NCBI GenBank assembly: GCA_021827465.1
Contig: JAKAVX010000218.1
Coordinates: forward strand, 1-5,428
Direction of reading: 5' to 3'
Source of the DNA: Deltaproteobacteria bacterium
Lineage (GTDB): Bacteria; Desulfobacterota_B; Binatia; Binatales; Binataceae
Length of the DNA: 5,428 bases
Part shown: piece by piece, positions 1-5,058 of the stretch
Position numbering within the stretch: the stretch's first letter is position 1
Layout of the letters: every line of letters starts with the position of its first letter
Made by a program: the position numbers and the translations under genes
The notes under the pieces: generated by a model
The model's input: the letters and a program-made list of their open reading frames with translations, nothing else
Databases searched by the model: none
What the model was told of the DNA's origin: nothing

Positions 1-39
1 CGCACGGGCCGCCGGAAAATTCGTGCGAGGTGCATAAAG

Positions 40-762
40 GTGCCGAGCTTCGCTTTGCGCAACGGGTTCACGGGAATCGTCGGGGCGCTGATCGCCTTAA
101 TTCTTGGGGTGACGGCGTTTGTCAAGATGCCGCTGAGCGGGTTCCCAAATCCGAAGATCCCGGCGGTCGTGGTCCTTGAGACCATCAACCGCCATTTGGC
201 CAAAGGCAAGGAGCCAGCAGTTGCCGCCAAAGAGGGTGCCGCGGGAGTTGCATTGCCTGTGCTCGCTTCGACCATCACGACAACAATCGTCTTCTTTCGG
301 GTGATGTTCCTGTTCGGCGTTGCCAAAGACCTGTTCGGCGCACTGGTGTTGGCCTTTGTGCTCGCAATGCTGACGTCGTATGTGGTCGCGATGACGGTGA
401 TCCGCACTTATTGCGCTCGCTTTCTTGTCCAGGAAGAAGCGCGAGCGCTTGAGGACGCCGTAGCGGCGATGCAGCGCTCCTTTTCGAGCTTCGGTTTCGG
501 ACTCGCGACGGTCGGAAACGTCGAGTCAAACCCAAGACTGCCGGACGATTTCGCTAGCCAACGATGTTGTGAGGGCCACGCGCTTCGACCCGCAACGGTG
601 GCGGGCTTGATCCCGGTCGCGCGTGAAATCGGCACCGGCTCAGAAGCTTTCGCGCCACTCGCGCGTGCCGCAGGAGACGCTTTGACCGTTTCGATCATTT
701 TCACTCTTTTATTGTTCCCGTGCGTGTACGAGTTGTTCTATTTCGGGAGGGCAATACAGTGA
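40..762 (+). pseudogene. RND efflux permease, internally deleted remnant (HAE1/AcrB-type)
   Basis: A full RND permease is an inner-membrane proton/drug antiporter of roughly 1,030-1,080 residues; this frame has only 240. Three pieces align in order with the family. Residues 1-45 are the N-terminus and TM1 (ALRN..., then FPNPKIPAVVV). Residues 43-135 match the end of TM4 through TM6 (VVVLETINRHL, ALPVLASTITTT). Residues 150-238 match TM10-TM12 (SNPRLPDDFASQ, AGLIPVA, GTGSEAFAPLARA). Both porter domains, TM2-TM3, the TM4 Asp pair and TM7-TM9 are missing, and TM10 carries proline and charged replacements. The GTG start at 40 follows GAGG at 27-30 and fits the usual family N-terminus, although the frame stays open to base 1. 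There is no internal stop, and the TGA overlaps the adaptor start. Transport activity is very unlikely. A collapsed metagenome assembly is an alternative explanation. Confidence 0.8.
745..750 (+). promoter_or_regulatory. Shine-Dalgarno site deciding the adaptor start
   Basis: GGGAGG lies eight bases before the GTG at 759-761, whereas the longer in-frame GTG at 720 has no such site. Translation from 759 also gives a compact lipoprotein-type signal peptide. The site lies inside the last codons of the RND remnant, so the adaptor is probably translationally coupled to it through the GTGA overlap at 759-762. Confidence 0.75.
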
Positions 763-1943
763 GCCGTTTTCGAAAGTACCTGCTGATCGCCACCGTTCTG
801 ATATCAGCGATCGGATGTCATTACACTAGTGAATCCCCGGCCGTCTCCGCCAAGCCGGCGGTGACCAGATCTGACTTGCGGTCGGTTCCCGTGATTCATC
901 CGCAGCGCAAGACTGTCGTCCGATCGATCGACTTACCGGGCGATCTTGTAGGCTTTTATGAGGCCGCGCTGCATTCGAAGGTGACCGGATATCTGGTCAA
1001 GATGAACGTTGATAAGGGCGACTGGGTGAAAAAGGGGCAGGTTCTTGCTGTAATCGAGGTTCCCGAACTTCAGCAAAATCTTCAACGCGCAGAAGCCAAC
1101 CGCGACATCACCAAGATAACTTGGCAGCGTCTGGACCGAGTGCGAAAAACTGATCCGCGCCTGGTCGCGAAAGAAACCGTCGATATCGCATACGCCAAGT
1201 ACATGGAAGCGATGGCGGAGGTTGGCTCGCTCGAGACGATGGTCTCATACACCGAGATCATCGCTCCATTTGACGGCGTGATTACCGGCCGCTTCGCCGA
1301 TCCCGGCGCCCTGATCCGCGCCGGAGGCGGAGACTTCGGTTTCTCAGGCACGGGTGCTGCGGTTAGTTCAGGCGCAATGGAAGGGGCCGGCGGACATTTG
1401 ACGGGCGGTGGTCCGCTGCTTACGGAGGCTCGCATCGACCCGTTGCGCATCTACATCTACGTCCCCGAGCGTGAGACCTCGCAGATTAAGATCGGGATGC
1501 CCGCGACGCTTACACTGCGCGCATTCCCAGGCAAAAAGTTCCACGCAACGGTGACCCGATTTGCATCATCGCTGGACCTCGCGACACGCACGATGCTCAC
1601 CGAGATCGACATCCCCAATCACGATCACAAGCTTTACCCGCGCATGTACGCCAACGTAACGCTGACTCTCGTGCAGCATCCTAACGCGCTTGAGGTTCCG
1701 GTTACGGCGGTGTCCGGACTGGGTCAGCCGGCTTCGTACATCTACACTGTCAAACACGGCAAACTGTACAAAACCACGGTGACCACGGGGCTGACCGATG
1801 GTACCAACGTCGAGATCACCTCGGGTCTTTCCGAGAGCGACGCAGTTGTAGCTCACATGAGTCCGTCGCTCGAGGCCGGTGAACCAGTGCGAGTTCTTGC
1901 GCAGGCCACTGAGAGTGAAACCACTGCCGAGCAGGGAGATTAA
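759..1943 (+). CDS. RND efflux periplasmic adaptor (membrane fusion protein), predicted lipoprotein
   Basis: This 394-residue protein would bridge an inner-membrane RND pump and a TolC-like channel in the periplasm. The chosen GTG start gives MSRFRK followed by a hydrophobic segment ending AIGC, with Cys20 as the likely lipid-anchor residue (Ala at -3 makes the lipobox imperfect). Domains in order: first half-lipoyl segment at about 68-101 (SKVTGYL, DKGDWVKKGQVLAVIE); alpha-hairpin at about 102-162; second half-lipoyl at about 163-187 (YTEIIAPFDGVITGRF, DPGALI); Gly/Ser-rich insert at about 188-219; beta-barrel at about 223-307 (LRIYIYVPE, IGMPATL, MLTEIDIPN, LYPRMYANV); membrane-proximal domain at about 308-382 (LEVPVTAV, ESDAVV). 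Length and domain order are normal for the family. It overlaps the broken permease upstream and abuts the channel gene downstream. With its own permease destroyed, any active partner would have to be another pump. Substrate is unknown. Confidence 0.93.
   Translation: MSRFRKYLLIATVLISAIGCHYTSESPAVSAKPAVTRSDLRSVPVIHPQRKTVVRSIDLPGDLVGFYEAALHSKVTGYLVKMNVDKGDWVKKGQVLAVIEVPELQQNLQRAEANRDITKITWQRLDRVRKTDPRLVAKETVDIAYAKYMEAMAEVGSLETMVSYTEIIAPFDGVITGRFADPGALIRAGGGDFGFSGTGAAVSSGAMEGAGGHLTGGGPLLTEARIDPLRIYIYVPERETSQIKIGMPATLTLRAFPGKKFHATVTRFASSLDLATRTMLTEIDIPNHDHKLYPRMYANVTLTLVQHPNALEVPVTAVSGLGQPASYIYTVKHGKLYKTTVTTGLTDGTNVEITSGLSESDAVVAHMSPSLEAGEPVRVLAQATESETTAEQGD
1934..1938 (+). promoter_or_regulatory. 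Shine-Dalgarno site of the outer-membrane channel gene
   Basis: GGGAG sits inside the final codons of the adaptor gene, five bases before ATG 1944 and eight before the second in-frame ATG at 1947. Spacing alone slightly favours 1947, but the two starts differ by only one methionine. The adaptor stop TAA (1941-1943) directly abuts the first ATG, which indicates translational coupling. Confidence 0.6.
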
Positions 1944-3353
1944 ATGATGCGTTGCCGGCTTTCCGGAACCAAATATCTTAAGTTGTCGATAGCGTTGTTC
2001 GTCGTTGGAGTCGCAGGCGGTGTGTGCGCACGAGCGTATGCTCAGCAAATTATGATCCAGCCGAACTCGGACCTGACGCTGGAACAGGCAACCAAAATCG
2101 CGCTCAAACTGCATCCGCTGCGTATGGAATCCGAGTCAAACGTCACGGCCGCGCAGGCCGGCGTCGGCGTCGCGCAATCGAACATGCTTCCTCAGGCTTA
2201 TGGCCTCGCCGACTATCTCCGCACCACGGAAAACGGCATCGGAAACACCAGCTATTTCTCGTTCGACATGCTCCCCCGCTTCACGGGACGCAACCACAAC
2301 CTGACCAGCAACGATTTTTCCCAGAGTACCGAGTCTCAGAACAATTTTTTGGGCGGCCTTTCCGTCTCGCAGTTCCTGTTCGACTTCGGACGCGTGCGCG
2401 GCTTTATCGATGAGCGCCGCGCCGACCTCGACGCGGAAAAGGCTAAGCTCAAGCTCACTGACTTGAATCTGATTTTTACGGTAGCGCAGCGCTATTATGC
2501 TCTGCTCGCTGCCGAGGAGGAGATCAAGGTTTACGACCAGGCAATTCACGAGCGCAGCGAAGAACTAAACCAGGCAACCGTTCTCGCAAAGGCCAATCTA
2601 CGCTCGCAGATCGACGTGTCGATTACACAAGCCGATCTTTCGCGCGCCGAGATGGAACGCGTGAAGGCCGTAAATGTCCGTGACGACGCAAAAGTCGCTC
2701 TCGATGCCGCGATGGGGATGGCCGGCACAGCGCCGCCCTACCATGCCGTCGGTACGTTGACCTATTCGCCGGTCACCGAAAAGCTGCCGGCATTGCTTGC
2801 GCGCGCATTTCAGCTTCGCCCCGATCTGAAGGCGCTGGTTGACGAGGCCCGCGCCGCAGGCGCCCAAGTTGACCAGTTCAAGAGCGATTTTCTACCAACC
2901 GGAACCGCCCAATTCGGATATGCCGCGATGGGCACCGGAGTTCCAGCCGCCAACAACATGTACGTCGGCCTGATGATCACCTGGCCATTGTTCAACGGCT
3001 TCCGCACCGAAGATTCGATCGCGCAAGCTCGTGCGCGCGAACATGCCATCGGCTATGCCTTCGAGGACGTGCGTCAGCGCGTAATCGAACAGGTTCATAC
3101 TTCGCTGCTGAACTGGCAAGCCTCGGTAGTAGTAATCGAGAAGGCCGAGGAGACCCTCGCCGCTTCGCGCGAGGAATTGACTCTGGCCACACAGCGTTAT
3201 CGTCACGGACTGGCTTCGATAATTGAACTCGATGTCGCCGAACGGCGATTCACTGCCGACTCAGCAGCCTACGTAACCGCGCTGTACGATTATTCCGTCG
3301 CACATGCGGAGGTTCAGCGGTCCACTGCCGAGTCGATTGCCGACCTCCCATAA
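1944..3353 (+). CDS. TolC-like outer-membrane efflux protein (OEP family)
   Basis: This 469-residue protein is the outer-membrane exit duct of a tripartite pump; the family forms a trimeric beta-barrel with a long periplasmic alpha-barrel. A Sec signal peptide covers residues 1-33, ending AYA before QQ. There is no convincing lipobox, so it is probably not a lipoprotein. The two OEP repeats are visible. Repeat one opens at about 44 (LTLEQATKIALKLHP), with SQFLFDFGRVRG at about 142-153 and a helical stretch to about 258. Repeat two opens at about 281 (LPALLARAFQLRPDL), with ITWPLFNGFRTED at about 345-357, followed by helices containing the family-typical RYRHGLASIIELDVAERR. Length is normal and no damage is seen. 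It starts immediately after the adaptor stop, which supports one co-transcribed adaptor-channel unit. Substrate cannot be inferred. Confidence 0.95.
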   Translation: MMRCRLSGTKYLKLSIALFVVGVAGGVCARAYAQQIMIQPNSDLTLEQATKIALKLHPLRMESESNVTAAQAGVGVAQSNMLPQAYGLADYLRTTENGIGNTSYFSFDMLPRFTGRNHNLTSNDFSQSTESQNNFLGGLSVSQFLFDFGRVRGFIDERRADLDAEKAKLKLTDLNLIFTVAQRYYALLAAEEEIKVYDQAIHERSEELNQATVLAKANLRSQIDVSITQADLSRAEMERVKAVNVRDDAKVALDAAMGMAGTAPPYHAVGTLTYSPVTEKLPALLARAFQLRPDLKALVDEARAAGAQVDQFKSDFLPTGTAQFGYAAMGTGVPAANNMYVGLMITWPLFNGFRTEDSIAQARAREHAIGYAFEDVRQRVIEQVHTSLLNWQASVVVIEKAEETLAASREELTLATQRYRHGLASIIELDVAERRFTADSAAYVTALYDYSVAHAEVQRSTAESIADLP

Positions 3354-3396
3354 AGTCCGAGGTCCGCTCGCATACTGCCTACCAAGTACCTGGCCG

Positions 3397-3427
3397 CCCG
3401 GGCGGAAGAAATTTGCTTCCACCCGGG
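3397..3427. repeat. GC-rich inverted repeat after the efflux operon
   Basis: Left arm CCCGGGCGGAAG (3397-3408) pairs with right arm CTTCCACCCGGG (3416-3427), with one mismatch and a 7-base loop. Each arm also lies within its own perfect palindrome: CCGCCCGGGCGG at 3394-3405 and CACCCGGGTG at 3420-3429. CCAAG (3382-3386) and CTTGG (3434-3438) bracket the whole element. It begins 44 bases after the channel stop, so transcript termination or 3'-end protection is possible. No run of T follows on either strand, so it is not a textbook intrinsic terminator. A dispersed intergenic repeat is the main alternative. Confidence 0.6.
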
Positions 3428-3584
3428 TGACTTCTTGGATTCGATCCGCTTACGCCGGACCTACGCGTTCCGAACGGCCGGCGCTCCGATCTTTCTCGGC
3501 GGTGTCGCCAAAGTTCATACTTGGCCCGAACTCCTCCGCCGACCGACCGATTAAGGATTGTCATAGTACTGAGCTTAAGAAAGG

Positions 3585-3661
3585 GCCACAGACGCCGGCG
3601 ACGGTCTCGCTCCGGCGTCTGTGGCTACAAGCCCGGCTCCCACGCGCACTTCGCGGGAACC
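3585..3661. repeat. REP-like double hairpin
   Basis: The first hairpin has a perfect 14-bp stem: GCCACAGACGCCGG (3585-3598) against CCGGCGTCTGTGGC (3612-3625), with a 13-base loop. Nine bases later, a second stem pairs 3635-3646 with 3652-3661 (GGCTCCCACGCG / CGCGGGAACC) with one mismatch, one bulge and a 5-base loop. Two adjacent GC-rich hairpins in non-coding DNA are the architecture of REP/BIME-type repeats. The minus strand reads GGGAGCCGGGCTTG through the spacer, reminiscent of proteobacterial REP cores. On the minus strand the long stem is followed by CCCTTTCTT, a weak U-rich tail, so leftward termination is an alternative. Copy number elsewhere in the genome is unknown. Confidence 0.6.
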
Positions 3662-3808
3662 GACTCGGGGGGCGATTTCATTTTCCTGCGCTGTTATCTA
3701 GTGTCCCCATCACTCCCTCTTGGGTTATACGCGACCTTGCGAAATACATTACTCCGCGGTAGAAACTGATCTGGTTGTCAGCAACCGCTCGCGAAGGTCA
3801 CTCCCGAT

Positions 3809-3844
3809 ACTACAAGCTCAAGACCTGAGGGAGATGCTTGTAGT
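3809..3844 (+). promoter_or_regulatory. Inverted repeat in the leader of the small lipoprotein gene
   Basis: ACTACAAGC (3809-3817) and GCTTGTAGT (3836-3844) are perfect 9-bp arms around an 18-base spacer that itself contains CTCA...TGAG. The right arm ends three bases before the Shine-Dalgarno GAGGA of the gene at 3860. It could be an operator, or an mRNA hairpin affecting translation. Nothing here identifies a ligand or regulator. Confidence 0.4.
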
Positions 3845-3863
3845 TCGAGGATTCCCGCCATGA
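3834..3863 (+). CDS. Possible 9-codon leader ORF
   Basis: ATG at 3834 opens a frame reading MLVVRGFPP, with its TGA at 3861-3863 overlapping the ATG of the next gene in an ATGA arrangement. A purine-rich GAGGGAG ends directly at the ATG, which is closer than an ideal Shine-Dalgarno site. The start codon lies inside the inverted repeat. It may be a coupling leader or simply chance; a frame this short is not evidence of coding by itself. Confidence 0.2.
   Translation: MLVVRGFPP
3847..3851 (+). promoter_or_regulatory. Shine-Dalgarno site of the small lipoprotein gene
   Basis: GAGGA lies eight bases before ATG 3860. This supports that start over other candidates, and translation from it gives a complete signal peptide. 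Confidence 0.65.
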
Positions 3864-4216
3864 AAAGCGTGGGACCATTAGTCATACCCGTCGCCCTTCT
3901 CTTCGCGGCTTGCGCCGCCACGACTCTATCTCCTCGCGCAGCGAGCGTCCCGCCAACGACTCAGTTCGATACCGCCACGCCATCGGGCCGCCAAGCGCTC
4001 ATCGCTCAGCTCAAGCAAGCCGAGCTCGCCGACAAAATGGACTCCATGTCCTGGACCGATTCGAACGCGAGCCTCGACATTGCCTGGCACCAAAAGCAGG
4101 AAGAAGTTCAGAATGTGATCGCGCGCCTCGAGAGCGGGGAGCGGGTGCCAAACGAGGAAATCCGCCGCGCGCTCGACAACTCGCTCCCCCATCGACTCGG
4201 CGGTTATCCGAACTGA
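3860..4216 (+). CDS. Small predicted lipoprotein of unknown function
   Basis: I do not recognise this 118-residue protein. The start has a well-spaced Shine-Dalgarno site. A short N-terminus (MKSVGP) is followed by a hydrophobic core ending FAAC, so Cys18 may be lipidated. Phe at -3 makes the lipobox imperfect, and cleavage as an ordinary secreted protein is possible. Residues 20-40 form a Thr/Ser/Pro/Ala-rich linker. About 42-60 (SGRQALIAQLKQAELADKM) and 72-107 (LDIAWHQKQ, EEVQNVIARLESGE, EEIRRALDN) look helical and charged. No transmembrane segment or catalytic motif follows the signal. It stands alone on the plus strand, about 500 bases after the efflux operon and converging on the minus-strand genes. 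Role: periplasmic or membrane-attached, otherwise unknown. Confidence 0.72.
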   Translation: MKSVGPLVIPVALLFAACAATTLSPRAASVPPTTQFDTATPSGRQALIAQLKQAELADKMDSMSWTDSNASLDIAWHQKQEEVQNVIARLESGERVPNEEIRRALDNSLPHRLGGYPN

Positions 4217-4303
4217 TCCGCTTCACCGCCTGTGCCACCTTCCCAACAACGTGTGCCGTCTCACTAACCCGCTAGCGTATGGTATACGTCGCGCGCCGCT
4301 AAA

Positions 4304-4663
4304 CTATTTGACCCGTGCGGCTTTAACGATAACGTTGTTTGGGTTCGTTTCAAAAACGAAATGCACCGGATCCTTCTTTCCCGCATAAATAACCAGCATC
4401 CCGCCCGTTTCCACTAACTGCTCAGAAAACGTAGGCGTGCCGAACTCCTTCTCCGCTTCGCCGATGGTCTTTCCGATCCAGTACTTCCGGCTCGTATGAA
4501 TCGGAGCGCTCTGACTTTCCGCGGATCTCGCCGCTCCTGCGCAAGCCAGCATGAAGAATAGCAGGAATATACCGAGCCTCCGCACGTATCGCCCGCGCGT
4601 CCAACACTTGCCCGGCCTGTTTCGAGGATCTAAATTTGCCAACACTGAGTGAAGTCGACTCAT
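4304..4663 (-). CDS. Exported small protein, paralogue of the upstream 116-residue lipoprotein
   Basis: This frame has 119 codons from ATG 4663. The mature domain at about 60-119 shows WIGK (62-65), FGTPT (74-78), ETGGMLVIY (85-93) and HFVFETNPNN...IVKAA (101-116). About 28 of 58 core positions match the neighbouring gene at 4693-5043, so the two are tandem paralogues. The pattern of a small exported domain with G-x-P after a helix and a later strand ending in Tyr loosely recalls BamE/SmpA/OmlA-like folds, but I cannot assign it there. The start is uncertain. From ATG 4663, 26 residues precede the hydrophobic segment, with AGGA nine bases upstream. GTG at 4585 would give a conventional signal peptide (VRRLGIFLLFFMLACAGA) but has a poor ribosome site. 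The gene lies 29 bases after its paralogue, probably in the same operon. Function is unknown. Confidence 0.78.
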   Translation of the reverse strand: MSRLHSVLANLDPRNRPGKCWTRGRYVRRLGIFLLFFMLACAGAARSAESQSAPIHTSRKYWIGKTIGEAEKEFGTPTFSEQLVETGGMLVIYAGKKDPVHFVFETNPNNVIVKAARVK

Positions 4664-4666
4664 CGC

Positions 4667-4696
4667 ATTATATCCTGTGTTTTGCCGTACCGTCAG
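4667..4696 (-). promoter_or_regulatory. Possible sigma70-type promoter between the paralogues
   Basis: On the minus strand, a perfect TATAAT (4667-4672) lies 18 bases downstream of CTGACG (4691-4696), which matches four of six bases of TTGACA. Transcription would begin near 4660, at or inside the first codons from ATG 4663. If used, it would therefore favour either a nearly leaderless mRNA or the internal GTG start at 4585. The -35 box overlaps the stop codon of the upstream paralogue. The match may be fortuitous. Confidence 0.35.
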
Positions 4697-5043
4697 TTGT
4701 CTGCCGCCGCGGTTACAATTCTTCCGTTAGGTCCTGTCTCAAAGACGTAATGAGGGAAACCGGGCCGCGAGTAGATAACCAAATCGCCAGTCGTTTCCTG
4801 TAGCGGTTCTATGCTGGTTGGCTGCCCAAGTGCACTTATGAGATCGGGAAGCCGCTTTCCAATCCATTTTTGAGGACCTTCTTGCGCCTCGGCATAGGCC
4901 GAATGCGGCGGAGGCGGTTCCATCGACCATGGCGTCACAACGCTGCATCCCCACAGCATTCCCGCGATGAGCGTAACCGCCAGCTTCACGGCAGGAACTC
5001 CACGGCACTCGACCGATCTGGTCCTTATGCGGTTAACTTTCAT
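4693..5043 (-). CDS. Small predicted lipoprotein with WIGK/VFET domain (tandem paralogue)
   Basis: The protein has 116 residues. ATG 5043 has an excellent ribosome site, giving an 18-residue basic N-tail (MKVNRIRTRS...) before a hydrophobic segment ending LWGC, so Cys33 is the likely lipid anchor. An internal GTG at 4989 (MKLAVTLIAGMLWGC when initiated) with GGAG eight bases upstream is a plausible alternative start. After a Pro-rich linker (PWSMEPPPP, about 38-46), the core has WIGK (60-63), LGQPT (72-76), ETTGDLVIY (83-91) and HYVFETGPNGRIVTAA (98-113). These are the same landmarks as in the downstream paralogue. The gene begins 15 bases after the stop of a porin-like gene, indicating co-transcription. 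A role at the outer membrane next to that barrel is plausible from context alone; the biochemical function is unknown. Confidence 0.8.
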   Translation of the reverse strand: MKVNRIRTRSVECRGVPAVKLAVTLIAGMLWGCSVVTPWSMEPPPPHSAYAEAQEGPQKWIGKRLPDLISALGQPTSIEPLQETTGDLVIYSRPGFPHYVFETGPNGRIVTAAADN

Positions 5044-5049
5044 TATTGA

Positions 5050-5055
5050 CTCCTT
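5050..5055 (-). promoter_or_regulatory. Shine-Dalgarno site of the 116-residue lipoprotein gene
   Basis: On the minus strand, AAGGAG lies six bases before ATG 5043, in the 15-base gap after the porin-like gene. It is the strongest ribosome site in the window and supports the long N-tail of this lipoprotein. Confidence 0.75.
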
Positions 5056-5058
5056 GAT

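Larger units (their letters stand above)
3354..3859. other. Intergenic region of about 500 bases without a convincing gene
   Basis: No open frame here resembles a known protein or has a credible start. What the region holds is structured DNA: a strong palindromic hairpin (3397-3427), two adjacent GC-rich hairpins (3585-3661), and an inverted repeat with a tiny leader ORF just before the next gene (3809-3863). A weak promoter-like pair, TTGCGA at 3737-3742 and TAGAAA at 3760-3765 with a 17-base spacer, matches consensus at four of six bases in each box. It could serve the gene at 3860 but is not strong evidence. Confidence 0.6.

Noticed and set aside
720..758. Longer adaptor start at GTG 720
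   Set aside because: No ribosome site precedes it, and it would add 13 residues in front of a signal peptide that is already complete from GTG 759.
1566..2114. 182-codon minus-strand frame across the adaptor-channel junction
   Set aside because: It is opposite two well-supported genes and has no recognisable domain; it is an antisense shadow.
3435..3450. TTCGAT with partly complementary flanks, resembling a tRNA T-arm
   Set aside because: Only two of the five stem pairs form, and no acceptor, anticodon or D-arm can be built around it.
3379..3564. 61-codon minus-strand open frame in the same intergenic region
   Set aside because: Its product is Arg/Gly/Pro-rich and is largely the translation of the palindromic element; there is no supporting start signal or neighbour.
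3304..3762. 152-codon plus-strand open frame across the intergenic region
   Set aside because: It starts inside the channel gene in another frame, has no ribosome site, runs through the palindromic hairpins, and encodes an Arg/Pro/Ser-rich product with no recognisable domain.
3737..3765. TTGCGA - 17 bases - TAGAAA promoter-like pair
   Set aside because: Both boxes match consensus at only four of six bases, which is expected by chance in a 500-base gap; it is mentioned in the intergenic entry but not called.
3910..4275. 121-codon plus-strand frame overlapping the small lipoprotein gene
   Set aside because: It is Arg-rich and lacks a signal or ribosome site. The overlapping frame from 3860 has both a ribosome site and a signal peptide, so this is a shadow.
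4273..4301. Small inverted repeats (CGTAT-GGT-ATACG, and TAGCG...CGCTA) between the convergent genes
   Set aside because: Stems are only 5 bp and no T tract follows on either strand, so they do not support a terminator call.
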